A stretch of DNA of 64,000 bases. It comes from Chrysomallon squamiferum (Eukaryota; Mollusca; Gastropoda; Neomphalida; Peltospiridae). The stretch is from positions 9,887,541 through 9,951,540 of the forward strand of contig CM022668.1 of assembly GCA_012295275.1 (NCBI GenBank), given 5' to 3'. Every line of letters starts with the position of its first letter. Position 1 is the first letter of the stretch. This document shows positions 24,380-36,409 of the stretch, piece by piece. Position numbers and translations under genes: made by a program. The notes under the pieces are model-generated. The model searched no databases, was not told where the DNA came from, and worked only from the letters and a program-made list of their open reading frames with translations.

Positions 24380-25600
24380 AATTATTAAAAGGTTATCAGT
24401 ATTATACAAATAACACTAGAAATTATCAACACCTATCATCCTCCATTAAACAAGTAAAATGAAAGACAAAAGGAACATAAAAACACATCAACCAAAAGCT
24501 CCTGATAAAACTAATTGTTATTGTGGCACCAAATAAACCTATAAAATCAGTTAGCTGATAAATGACATTTCAGACAGCTTAAATGAAGAATTTTTGACTG
24601 CGTAAAATATGATGTGAAAAACAGTTGCATGTGATCTTGCAGACTGGGAGAAAAAAAAAAAAAAAAAGAAAAAAAAAAAGAAAAAAAATGGGTTAATTTC
24701 AAATTCGGTTAATGAAATTTTGAGACAGAAAAAAAAAAGAAGTAAATTATTTAGATATTTATCAAGATGTAACTTTTTCAAATATTTCAGATTTGTATCA
24801 AATTTTGTCATAAATAGTTCAAATTTCACATTGCAGAGAGAGAAAAAAAAAAGTTAAGCAGCTGCCATTTTAAATTTACAAGTTTAGATATTTTACATTA
24901 ATGTTTTATTGTTATTGTTTTTTTGTTTTTATTTATTTATTTATCAGACATATATAGATACATACATCACACATTCCTACATACATATGTATATACAAAT
25001 ATACATACATACATACATACATATACATATATACATACAGTACATTGTACATTGATATACACATACATATATAACAAAGATAAAGAGAAACTAATATCAC
25101 AAGACATGACAACTTTGGTTCTGAATAAAAACAGGAATCAAATTTCCTGTCTAAGTGTCTGCACAGTCTGGAATTTTAATCTGGTGGAAAAAAAGATTAA
25201 AAAGAATTGGACAAATCCTTCTTAAAAAGCTCGTCAACAGGAATGCGACCATACTCTCTTTCATGAAAACACATGTCATCAAATTTCACTTCTCACAAAG
25301 CTGATCAGAAATAAAGTTTTACCAAGTGAAACCTGATATAATTTAGTTATTTGAATACTGTACATACTTCACAAGTTTTCATCATATTTCATATTTTGTT
25401 GCAGAGAATGTGTGTGGTGTGTTTCTCTGTGTGTCTTTTACAGATACAAACATTCACCTAAATACAGAAAGATATGAAGAGGAGAGAGAGACAGACAGAT
25501 ATACATATATACAGAAAGAAAGACAAAGAATGTGAAAGAGTAAGTGATAGAAATATGAAAGCTTAAAAGAAACATGGAATATGTGGAGAAAGAACAAGAC
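24380..25600. other. Intronic low-complexity DNA
   Basis: Poly-A with single G interruptions at 24651-24688, (ACAT)n at 25000-25040. No gene-like structure. Confidence 0.5.
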
Positions 25601-25784
25601 AGATAGATCATAGAAAGAAACTGAGAATAAAAAAGTTACGAATACAACAAAAGAGAAACATAGAGACATATTTTTAAACCCATTTTTATTTTAGATAGAT
25701 CATAGAAAGAAACTGAGAATAAAAAAGTTACGAATACAACAAAAGAGAAACATAGAGACATATTTTTAAACCCATTTTTATTTT
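25601..25784. repeat. Perfect 92-bp tandem duplication
   Basis: 25601-25692 and 25693-25784 appear identical base for base. Either a very recent duplication, a length polymorphism, or an assembly artefact. Confidence 0.9.
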
Positions 25785-25789
25785 GTCAT

Positions 25790-26309
25790 GTAGTAACAAT
25801 TTTATAATTATTAACTTTGCTTTTGTTAACTTCTTCAAAGTGAAAAATTTGCTATATATAAACTCTTCACAGTTTTGTATTTTAATTTAAAAAAAAGAAA
25901 AAAAAAAAAAAACCAACTAATATTCAGATACTTATATTTCTTTTAACTTTTCTGATAACAAAATCCCCAGAGTAAAAGTATGTATTACCTGTCTCAAAAA
26001 AAAAAAATATATTTGTGTTAATTTTTTTGTTTATATTGAAGTTATTAAGTAATCAGATGGTTTAGGAGAATTAACTTTAACATGATTTTTTTTTTCAAAT
26101 GTTTGTGGAGTCACGTCTCTCAGAGACAGAATTCATTGAGAAAACAGATTCAGGTCAGAGACTGGTTGTGACATTTAACACAGATGAAATGATTAGACTT
26201 CCTCACATTTTTCATGTTAGAAATTTCACCTGACATTTTCTTATTTGTTAAAACATCTCTGAGTTTGTTTTTCAACTTCACACTCTGTTTCAATCAGTAG
26301 TCAACTGCT

Positions 26310-26373
<64 letters not shown>

Positions 26374-26966
26374 CATTGATATAGAACCTAGAAGCAATGT
26401 TAAAACATGTAGGAAGGTAATTTAAAAAAAAGAACAATATTACAAAATGAATTATGAAAAACTAAAAACATTGTGAAGAAAATGTAGATGAAACAAGAAA
26501 GCAATGTAAAAATAATTAGAAAGACATTTAAAAATAGAAGATGAACATTTTTTTTTCGTATTTGAAAAAAAAAAAGCATTTAAATACTTTACAGAGATCT
26601 ATAACAGAATATACTAATACAGAGAAATGTTAGCAAGTGTTATTAAGTTCAAAATGAATCAAAAACATGCATTTAATGAAAGTTAAAATGTTTGACTAAA
26701 TGTGTTTTATCTCCTGCTCCTTGACGCTCCTGATTTACAACTGGTCTCCTAATTGAGACAAGCACAAAATGCGAATAAGGCGTGTAATGGATGTACATTC
26801 TTTTCTAAAACTATCTTGGTATTCTTTTTAAATGATTATAATAAAAAAACTGAAGAATGTTTTCAGCAGTATGCTTCAGACTGTAATGTATATGTTTATG
26901 CAGATAAACATGTAATTTTAAGAATTTTGTCTGGGCAGAGTGACATACTGTATGCTGAAATTTTAC

Positions 26967-26997
<31 letters not shown>

Positions 26998-27283
26998 GCA
27001 GGAATTTGTAATTGATAATGAGAATAATAAATAAAATTTAAATAACAACAACAACAAAGCAATTAAAAAAAATATATCAATATTTACTCCAGAACTAAGG
27101 ACTTTATTTTTTTTTTTTAAATTTATCTTGTAACTCACATTTTAAGATGAGATTAGAAAAGTAAATTCACCCTGACCAGACAGTTCACATCTTTATCTTG
27201 CTCTGCATGTGTCCCCAGCAACATAAACATCCAGAGCTATGTACCACTTCATACTACTCTGTATTGCTCCACAAGAAAAAATG

Positions 27284-27315
<32 letters not shown>

Positions 27316-27319
27316 AAAC

Positions 27320-27351
<32 letters not shown>

Positions 27352-27557
27352 TGAAATGAGCTGATGACAATTTTGATATATCTCCTTATTAAGAAAACAG
27401 ATAAAACAACAAGAACAACAAAATTAACAAAAAATAAAACAAAAAAATAAAATAATAAGATCAAGAAAGAAACAACAACAATACCCACCAAAAAAATACA
27501 ACAACCCAAATACAAACAACAATGCCGCACAACAAACTGAAATATAAATAAAAGGTA

Positions 27558-27588
<31 letters not shown>

Positions 27589-27730
27589 GAACTGCCATCA
27601 AGAACCAGTGTACGAAGTGATAAGATTTGTTCTGTATTAAATTTCTTCTTTTTCTTCTTTAACTCTGAACATTTCATTATCAAACTTTCTAATGTTTCTG
27701 CACACACTAAATCTCTGAAGCATCCTGTAG
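25790..27730. other. Intronic, with microsatellites
   Basis: (CT)n 26312-26369, (GT)n 26969-26997, two poly-A runs 27283-27313 and 27325-27350, and poly-A 27557-27580. The 165-codon minus-strand frame 27249-27746 is poly-Phe from the A runs. Confidence 0.7.
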
Positions 27731-27734
27731 ATCG

Positions 27735-28075
27735 GTGATAAACCACTTGACTTTGATCACAAGATCACATCTCCCTGCTGTTCTCTTTGTATTATTTCCG
27801 TACAGCAACATGGTGTGTATGAGTTATGTATTTATAAAAGTAACCTATGTGGTGATGATTTCATTTCAGTGATAAACCTCTTGACTGAGCTGATAAAGAT
27901 TACAAGATCAAATCTTCCTGGTGTTCCAGTTGCTTTATTTTATAATCAGTGGTGGTGTTTGAAAATTAAATATTTTTAGAGTAAACTGTGAGGTGACGAT
28001 TTCATTTCAGTGATAAACCACTTGACTGAGGTGTGATAGGTCACATGATCAAAGCGTCTTGGTGGTCTTGTAGGA
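27735..28075 (+). mobile_element. Three tandem copies of a tRNA-like SINE head
   Basis: GTGATAAACCACTTGAC-type starts at 27735, 27869 and 28010 (spacing 134 and 141 bp), each followed by an approximately 20-bp gap and an AAGATCAAA/ATGATCAAA B-box-like word, then CTTGGTG-like or CCTGGTG-like sequence. Copies 2 and 3 also share a leading GATTTCATTTCAGTGATAAAC. Copy 3 matches the SINE at 22.9 kb. Inference: a SINE 5' region amplified in tandem, or nested insertions. Confidence 0.55.
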
Positions 28076-28161
28076 TTGTTTTCCATGTCCTATATGGTAG
28101 ACATGATTTTCTTTCCATATATGGTACACAGTTTGTATTTGATACACAGTTTGTATTAATA

Positions 28162-28389
28162 TTAAAATTTCATTTGTTCATTAATATCAAATAACTTCCC
28201 AACACATTTCTGTGTAGGCAATTTCCATTCATTTCTGTCAGACAGTAAGTTTTCTATGGTAATATGTTTCACTATAGATATCCTAATGAATTTTTCTGAA
28301 GTTTTATTTTTGTTCTGTTTCCTTTTGCATACAATGGCCTTTGTTTCATCCGAGTCTGAGCTATAGCTGGAAGGGAATATAATCTGCAT
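28162..28389 (-). CDS. Unsupported minus-strand open frame, possibly an old coding fragment
   Basis: 75 codons from an ATG at 28387-28389 (minus strand). The peptide has a plausible mix with an acidic Ser/Asp stretch (SSYSSDSDETK) followed by Lys-rich sequence, not repeat-derived. An acceptor-like CATGCATGCAG ends near 28384 on that strand. No recognised domain, and a frame of this length can occur by chance here. Confidence 0.12.
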   Translation of the reverse strand: MQIIFPSSYSSDSDETKAIVCKRKQNKNKTSEKFIRISIVKHITIENLLSDRNEWKLPTQKCVGKLFDINEQMKF

Positions 28390-28499
28390 GCATGAAGTTA
28401 ACAAGCTGATTTAGGTTTTGCTAAACTCTGATCTACAAACCACACTAATGTAGTTTTAATCAACAGTATACCTGTAATGAATGATGTACTGATATTTTG

Positions 28500-29128
28500 A
28501 ACAGATATATATTTTTTCTCTCACTATGAATGAAAGCTCATCAACACACTCCACAAATAAAATATCTGCAGGGTGTGAACAAAAAGGCTTTGTTCTTTGA
28601 ACTGGGTCACTTTTCATCTGTTATCTTTCAGCCATTCATAAATTTACTTCAGTTACTTGAAACAGCTTGAACGACCTATTACATAAACTTGACATTACAC
28701 ACGTACATTAAACAAGATATGTACCCATCTGTTATGTAAGATTGACTTAACTCAAGTAGGTGTGACACGGATAATCTCACTTGATATGATAGCTACCTGA
28801 CTTCTAGTCCTTTGTTGCACACTCACGTACAGGCTTAGTCGGAGCAAATCCAGATTAATAATTCTGTTAAGTCACTTGACGGATTACTGATGTAATGAAA
28901 GTTAAAACTGATTTGTTTTATTTTGTTTTTGATAAATCTTATTTTCTAGGCCGGTTTAGAACATTTCAGTAATCTATAGCATTATAATAACATTAAAAGT
29001 TATTAATTATAATAAATCACACACACACACACACACACTCATACATGTGTATATATACACACACACATATACTTTCTCTGGTCTCATACACTGTTTTTTC
29101 TATGCTTTCTCATTTTCTATTTCATCCA

Positions 29129-29198
<70 letters not shown>

Positions 29199-29590
29199 TA
29201 ATATAAAAGACATGTTGGCCAATATGAAGATAATAGCAGTGTCAGAGATGACAAAATATGCATAATGAAATTAAAACATATATACGTTTTTTTAAGACTA
29301 TATATATATATATAGTCCAGATGCCTGCTTCCTGAAGACATATATTACAGGCTCATGTGGTTTTATTCTTTTCATACCACATAAAAAAAGCTACATTATA
29401 AGCTGTAGCTAATTATAACTGATAGATGCTCTAGACATTTTACTTATTCACTGATAACTTGTGGTTTATGAGTTTGGGAAGATGCACAGAGTGTGATTTT
29501 CTGATATAATATTTAGCTCACAGAACTTACTGACATTTAAATTATAGACACTTCTAAAAACAGTTTGTAATAGAGTATGAAAATACACAA
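28500..29590. other. Intronic, nothing beyond microsatellites
   Basis: (AC)n at 29020-29038 and (CT)n at 29133-29194; otherwise unique and A+T-rich. Confidence 0.6.
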
Positions 29591-29895
29591 ATATTCTGCT
29601 CTAACACTGAACTGTAATTTGCTCTTACATTTAACTATATTTTGTTCTAATATTGAACTGTAATTTGCTCTTACATTAAACTCTATTCTGTTCTAACACC
29701 AAAGTGTAATTTGTTCTTACATTTAACTATATTTTGTTCTAACACTGAACTGTAATTTGCTCTTACATTAAACTCTATTCTGTTCTAACACTAAACTGTA
29801 ATTTGTTCTTACATTTAACTATATTTTGTTCTAACATTGAACTGTAATTTTCTCTTACATTAAACTGTATTCTGTTCTAAAAGTGGACTATATTC
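29591..29895 (-). repeat. 23/46-bp minisatellite, minus-strand relative of the 32.3-kb array
   Basis: About 13 monomers of 23 bp in alternating pairs (AACTGTAATTTGCTCTTACA.. and AACTATATTTTGTTCTAACA..), giving a 46-bp period. Reverse-complemented, each monomer type agrees with the corresponding 23-bp half of the 32.3-33.7 kb unit at about 17 of 23 positions. Confidence 0.8.
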
Positions 29896-29899
29896 TTTA

Positions 29900-30925
29900 T
29901 TCACTGTGATTGTGCCTATGAGGCCTTTTTTAATGTGTCAGGTCTGATACAATGTAACATGATAATTCTGCCTATGATAAGTTTGTTCTCTGTTATGTCT
30001 GATACATAAACATTGTTCTGCAATAACCCTGACAATAATTGAAGATATAAGAAAGTTGTTTTATGTACTCTGATAGTGTAAAGCATAAGAATGTTCTTAT
30101 ATGTCAAAGTAGATTTAATACAATACATAATACTGTTGTATGTCTAGTTGGCACAATGTAAAACATAAGAACAGTGTATCATGTTAAATCTGATAAATTC
30201 AACATCATACAATACATAGAGAACTTGCTTACCATAAGCATAATGTAATACACAGCATGAAAATCATGAATAAATCTTGATTTTCAGTTCATTTCCATCC
30301 TTTTTCTGGGTTTTTCATAACATAATCATGGTATTTAAGTGCTCTTCATTCCTTGACCAAATGATATTAGTAAATCTGTATCATTTAGAAAATACAAGCA
30401 GGTATCTTAATACATGTTTTAATTTCTGTGGTTTTTGCATCTTTTCATAGACTTTTACTCAGTGTTCAAGAATGTGTTAAATAATTAAAAAAAAATATTA
30501 TTTTTTCATTTGTTTTAAATTCTTGGTATTTTTTGTTATAGTTGTCTAGACAGATTTTAGTTATGGCAGTCTGGAGTGGACAAAGCAGTATGATTACATT
30601 AAACTGTCATTTACATAAATTTCACTGATAAATTTACTTAGCTTTTGATGTTAAATGTCAGCAGTATTATCTTGTTCACTTTTATAATGAAACTGATAAA
30701 TTTCTCAATTACCTCTCTTAGATAAAGAACAGTGTTAAATGTTAATCTGAGAGATATTACCATATCTATCTCTGTCCCAATTACTATTTCCTTATCTCTC
30801 TCCTTGTCTCATTTTCTGTCTCTTTCTTTTTTCTCTTTCTCTGTTTCTATTTTTTCTATCTTAATTTCATTTTCTTTTCTCTCTGTTCATTTCCTCATCT
30901 TCTCTCATATAGGCCTATATAAAGA

Positions 30926-30975
<50 letters not shown>

Positions 30976-31150
30976 CAAGTTTACTGTGTATTAAAACAAA
31001 TTAACATATGCTGCATATTTAGATTAAATAGTTCTTATAGTGGTATCTAGAGTCCTCATTCTGTATCAGTTAAATGATAGCCTATTAGATATACATATTT
31101 TTCCTTAAGATAAGGAAAATATTAATAACTTTAATGCACTCACTAACCAG
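29900..31150. other. Intronic, with degenerate repeats and (AC)n
   Basis: Decayed repetition of TCTGATACAATGTAA/ACATAAGAAC words at 29935-30250, and (AC)n at 30930-30974. No gene. Confidence 0.5.
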
Positions 31151-31156
31151 TACATT

Positions 31157-31521
31157 TGATATGTAATTTTTTATCTACTCATCCCAGACAAACACAGTTA
31201 CATTAATTTGTACAACTCTAACATTTTGATGTTAATAATGTTTGAGAGAGATGTGTTTTAAAAGATAAAAAAAAAAAACATCACAAGATCACTGTGCTGA
31301 GCTGAATAACCTGTCTGATTTTATCTCTGAAATACTTGTATTCTACTCATTTCTGTAGAAGATGAAAATGAAAAACAAGAAGAATAAGACGCCAGCCTGT
31401 AGAAGTAATTATTGAGCTTGGAGTGAGGTGAAGATTTGCTAATATGACCAGTCTTTTTACAAACAATTTTGCTAGTGATCTGGAACATGGTATGATAAAA
31501 ATGAAAAGTTGATTTTCCCAA
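31157..31521 (+). repeat. Left arm of an inverted dispersed repeat
   Basis: Matches the reverse complement of 36019-36405. The first ~100 bases differ by about one base over 75; later parts are perhaps 75-85% alike, with small indels. Shared words include CACAAGATCACTGTG, ATAACCTGTCTGATTTTATC and AAATACTTGTATTCTACTCA. No coding frame is shared. Likely two copies of one interspersed element in opposite orientation; the family is not recognised. Confidence 0.85.
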
Positions 31522-31529
31522 TTCCAAAT

Positions 31530-32340
31530 TGTTTCATTCATTTAGGCAACTTGGTGGAAAAAAAAAACATGTTTCCATACATCAGAATGTTCTGAACAAA
31601 TGAGTAATGGGTAATGGCATGAATGGGTCAATGAATGATGGAGGGATAATCTAGTCTGATTGGTTGAAATTTCCTATTCCCACCAATACTCTGCAATTAA
31701 ATTTTTAAAGATCATATTTTTAACTGTCTGTAGAACTTGAAGGGTGCTAACAAGAGTAGTTCATGGACTGGCAGCCACAGCTACATCAGTTTGTGCACAG
31801 AATCTAACAACACATGTATGACATTCTGTGATATCTGCCAAACCTGCAGAGATGAAAGAAACATTCTTTTCATATGCACACTGACAGATATGTTGTGTTT
31901 TACACCACTGATGTTATATGAATCAAATACAGAAATAGCGAGCTAAAATTTTTAGACGTTCCTTTCCTTTGTTTTATAGCAGAATATGATTGAAAGACCT
32001 AAGAAAAGAAATCTTGCAGGAAAATCTCTCATTGGTGTGTGAAGCTAATTGATTGTCAGTTTAAAACAGGAGAAGGAATTCTACACAGTCAGCTTTTCAC
32101 TAAACTGCAGGATAAAACAGATTTAGGAAACATGACAGAATGCATAAACATCTTTACCTGCTCGTCCATCACAGCCAGGTGTTCATTTGTTACCTGTCGT
32201 AAATCATTAATGTCTCTTTCTACCTTCATTTACCTGCAATGATAACAAACAAGTGTGTCAGGGAAATTAACTGAATTTTATTTCAGTATGTTTATCTTTA
32301 GGCGTAAGTGAGATTCTTAATTTGTCTATTTTGATAATTG
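31530..32340. other. Intronic, weak exon-like stretch at 31737-31946
   Basis: A 69-codon frame whose middle is Cys-rich (ESNNTCMTFCDICQTC) but which begins with TTG and lacks convincing splice sites. Repeated TTACCTG words occur at 32152-32240. Confidence 0.3.
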
Positions 32341-32342
32341 TG

Positions 32343-32369
32343 AGGGGTGTAATTCAGTGGTTGAGCAGT
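32343..32369 (+). other. tRNA 5'-half-like sequence at the edge of the minisatellite
   Basis: GGGGTGTAATTCAGTGGTTG then AGCA closely follows the acceptor-stem/D-arm of ordinary tRNAs (for example GGGGGTGTAGCTCAGTGG, the RNA polymerase III A-box region). It is immediately followed by the tandem copies. Confidence 0.5.
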
Positions 32370-33680
32370 ATGTACCTCAGTGTTAGAGTAGAATATAGCT
32401 CACTGTTAGATCAGTATATAGGTTTGTGTTAGAGCACAATACACCTCAGTATTAGAGTAGAATATAGCTCAGTGTTAGAGCAATATAGAGCTCTGTGTTA
32501 GACCACAACATAGCAGAGTATTAGAGCAAATTATAGTTCATTATTAGAACAGAATATAGTTCAGTGTTAGTGTAGAATATAGTTCAGTGTTAGTGTAGAA
32601 TATAGTTCTGTGTTAGAGCAGAGTATAGTTAAATGAAAGAACTAATTATAGTTCAGTGTTTAGAGTAGAATAAAGCTCTGTTGGTGCAGAATATAGTTCA
32701 GCATAAGGGCAGACTACAGCTCAGTGTTAGTGTAGAATATAGTGTAAAAGCAGACTGCAGCTCAGTGTTAGTGTAGAATGCAGTTCAGTGTAAGAGCAGA
32801 CTGCAGCTCAGTGTTAGTGTAGAATGTAGATCAGTGTAAGAGCAGTCTGCAGCTCAGTGTTAGTGTAGAATGCAGTTCAGTGTAAGAGCAGACTACAGCT
32901 CAGTGTTAGTGTAGAATGTAGTTCAGTGTAAGAGCAGACTGCAGCTCAGTGTTAGTGTAGAATGCAGTTCAGTGTAACAGCAGACTGCAGCTCAGTGTTA
33001 GTGTAGAATGCAGTTCAGTGTAAGAGCAGACTACACTAAGTAGAACGCAGTTCAGTGTAAGAGCAGACTGCAGCTCTGTGTTAGTGTAGAATGCAGTTCA
33101 GTGTAAGAGCAGACTGCAGCTCAGTGTTAGTGTAGAATGCAGTTCAGTGTAAGAGCAGACTGCAGCTCAGTGTTAGTGTAGAATGCAGTTCAGTGTAAGA
33201 GCAGACTGCAGCTCAGTGTTAGTGTAGAATGCAGTTCAGTGTAAGAGCAGACTGCAGCTCAGTGTTAGTGTAGAATGTAGTTCAGTGTAAAAGCAGACTC
33301 AGCTCAGTGTTAACAGTTCAGTGTAAAAGCAGACTACAGCTCAGTGTTAGTGTAGAATGCAGTTCAGTGTAACAGTCTGCAGACTGCAGACTGCAGCTCA
33401 GTGTTAGTGTAGAACGCAGTTCAGTGTAAGAGCAGACTGCAGCTCAGTGTTAGTGTAGAACGCAGTTCAGTGTAAGAGCAGACTGCAGCTCAGTGTTAGT
33501 GTAGAATGCAGTTCAGTGTAAGAGCAGACTGCAGCTCAGTGTTAGTGTAGAATGCAGTTCAGTGTAAGAGCAGACTGCAGCTCAGTGTTAGTGTAGAATG
33601 CAGTTCAGTGTAAGAGCAGACTGCAGCTCAGTGTTAGTGTAGAATTTAGTTCAGTGTAAGAGCAGACTACAGCTCAGTGT
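32370..33680 (+). repeat. tRNA A-box-like minisatellite: 23-bp monomer, 46-bp dimer
   Basis: About 57 monomers. The interior is homogeneous: 46-bp units made of a half like AGAGCAGACTGCAGCTCAGT and a half like AGTGTAGAATGCAGTTCAGT. The left 350 bp are diverged and closer to a simple 23-bp repeat (TAGAGTAGAATATAGCTCAG). The constant word TAGCTCAGTGTTAGAGCA reads as a D-arm/A-box (TAGCTCAGTGGTTAGAGCA in tRNAs). A partial unit with a small ACTGCAG triplication sits near 33373-33398. Confidence 0.9.
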
Positions 33681-33705
33681 TGGAGCACTAGCTTCAGGAG
33701 CTATA
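33681..33705 (+). other. tRNA anticodon-stem-like sequence at the right edge
   Basis: After the last CTCAGTGT the sequence continues TGGAGCACTAGCTTCAGGAG CTA, placing a short stem (TAGCT/AGCTA) where the anticodon arm would lie after GAGCA in a tRNA. No B box follows. Confidence 0.4.
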
Positions 33706-33709
33706 TTTA

Positions 33710-34755
33710 ATGATATCCACTTCCTTATACAATTCTGCATTTCTGTCTATGTATGCATTTATTTATTATTTTATTATTTTATTATCACATACACACCCAG
33801 ACTTTATCATTTTTTTGTAATAAAGAAAACTGAATTATATGTGAGTCTTCTTGCTGATTAGAAGAAAGGAATGTTTTATGTAAGTTTTTTAAAAGTCAGG
33901 TTAGGATATACCATAATATTTGATATCTGGAGGAATGGATATTTATGTGATATGAAATTTTTGGAAAAAATTAAAATAAAGACAAGCACTTTATTTCAGT
34001 GATTCACAACACATTTGATACTTTCTGTGTGTACATTTAAAACCTTTTTTTATTAAATATTTCTCTCAGTTTCAAGCGACTTTTTCCTTTAAACTAAATC
34101 CATTTTTTTTTTTTTCAGTTTTATTTATTTATTTTGCACATGTTGAGAAGTTTTTGTTAATAATATCCTAGCTGGGGATAAACATAGATAAGATCTGAGA
34201 GAGAGAGAGAGAAAAAAGAAAATGTAGACATTTTTATTTTCATAAATAATGAGTCATCTGATAATAGCAGTGTAAAAAAGAAATTTAATAACTCATTTCT
34301 GAGAAAGGTGAAATCAAGGTAATTTCCTTTCCTGGCTAAACAGAAATCATTAAGTTTTCACTTTGCTAAGAGACGCTTGAATATAAAATTATAAATGTTG
34401 CTGTGACATTTTTGTTATGAAAATTTCTTTATTTTGTTACTGTTTTGATATCAAATCACTTTACTCATACAGGGGAAAAAAAAAAATAAAAAAGATATAT
34501 ATATAAATAAGAAAAAAAAAAACCAAAACAATAGCAACAAAGCAATTACATTAATTTAAAAAACAACAACATTTTTTTATGTTTGTTTGGATAATCATAA
34601 TAAACAAAAAAAGAAGAAAAACTCAACAGAATAGCTTCCTCCTCCTCCATCCAGGAATAAATGCCAGACGATAATGGTAATATAAAAGTTTTAAATCAGA
34701 AGAGTTGTTCAATTTTACATTTCTTGCTGTGATTATTTTTCCTTATGTAGTCATT

Positions 34756-34800
<45 letters not shown>

Positions 34801-36015
34801 AGACTGCAGTTTTACGAGGTGTAAAATTAAATGTAAATGAGAGGAATACTAAACAACTACAGAGGTGTCTCTCAGAGTCATAAACAAAGAGAAAATCTGT
34901 ATGATTTATGAGAAAAACATTTCTGTAATGTCATCATATAATTAGAGACAAGAGACCTGTTTATAAATTGAAAGCTGAAATAAAAAGAAAGGAAGAAGAA
35001 AAAAGAGAAATGACCAATAAGAGACAAAAACCTGTAGAAAGATAAAAAGAAGATGAAAGTAAATTAAAAAAGAAGAAAAAAAAATTAAATTAAAAATATA
35101 AATGAAATAAAAAGAAAACAAAAAATGTTAAAGAAAAACAAAGGAGAAAAGAATTAAATGTGAGAAAAAAAACTGAAAGAAAAAAGAAAGGAAAAATTGA
35201 AAGGACTACTAAGAAAAGGAAAGAGTAGAAGAAATAAATAAAGAAAGAATTTATGAATTTGGGCACAAAAGAAGTAGATAATTAAAGAAATGTATCAGAG
35301 TATGTGAAAAAAGATAGAAAAAAATGGAATACATTTTTACACAGAAAAGTGGTTTTAAAAAACATCATAAACAACAGACGAAAGAAAAGAAAACATTAAA
35401 CTAAAAATAAATAAATAATGAACAAATAAATAAAAATATAAATTAGTAAGTAAATGAATAATTAAACAATCACTTTAAAATTGTGAAAAACCTAAGTTTT
35501 TAAATCTTCACTATAATAAAATAATAATGCAGTCTTTGTAAATAAGTGAAACATCTGATTCAGAGATTACACTTTTAGTCATAATTATCACAGCACTATA
35601 TAATTTTAACACAGGTTTGTCTAATGCTTCCACCCAAAGCATCTACAGTAAAAGAATATTTTTGTCCAGTCATCACACATATCTCTCTTTTCTTATTTTT
35701 TATTCTGAACCTTTGAAAACATGATTCTATAGAAGCTGAGATGATGTTATATAATTCAGTGTAATAATGGGTAAAACAGAACCATTTGAGTGGAAAACAG
35801 AACCATGACACTGAAAGATATTCAAGCTGTTATGTATACAGTTTTACTAACAGTAAAAATTTTATAAAATAGAATCATCTGATGATAATTCTTTCTTTCA
35901 TATTGTAGATTATTTTAATTAGTGTTTCTTTTCTGCTTCTTCTTTTTTTGGTATGAATAAAATAAAAACTTAGCTTTGAGGACGAAAGTGCTGTCTATAA
36001 TGGGAACTGTCATAA
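33710..36015. other. Intronic A-rich DNA
   Basis: A 40-bp poly-A (34759-34797) and GAAA/AAAG-rich DNA from 34970 to 35450 with strong purine bias on the + strand. No gene. Confidence 0.6.
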
Positions 36016-36018
36016 AGA

Positions 36019-36405
36019 TTTCCCAAATTAGCTGTTCATTTTTTTGTATTCCATGTTCCAGATGAGTGGTAAAACTGTTTGTAAGTTGTCTGGTCCAATT
36101 TAGCAAATCTTCATGTCACTCCCACCTCAACAATTACTTCTACAGACCATCTTTTTTTTCTTTCTTTTTTTTCTTTATGCCCCAACTTCTTCATTTTCTT
36201 CTTCTACAGAAATGAGTAGAATACAAGTATTTCACAGATAAAATCAGACAGGTTATTCAGCTCAACACAGTGATCTTGTGATGTTGTTCTTTTTATCTTT
36301 CAAAGCACATCTCTCTCAAACATTATTAACATCAAAGTGTTAGAGTTGTACAAATTAATGTAACTGTGTTTGTCTGGGATGTATAGATAAAAACTTAAAT
36401 ATCAA
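36019..36405 (-). repeat. Right arm of the inverted dispersed repeat
   Basis: Reverse-complement partner of 31157-31521. The arms are about 4.5 kb apart and enclose the tRNA-like minisatellite. It carries a ~45-bp pyrimidine-rich difference at 36147-36205. Confidence 0.85.
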
Positions 36406-36409
36406 CTTA

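Noticed and set aside
27249-27746. 165-codon minus-strand frame with poly-Phe
   Set aside because: Produced by + strand poly-A tracts.
32343-32369. Functional tRNA gene
   Set aside because: Only the 5' half is tRNA-like; no anticodon loop, T arm or 3' acceptor strand follows.
32343-33705. CRISPR array
   Set aside because: Repeats are directly adjacent with no unique spacers and the DNA is eukaryotic.
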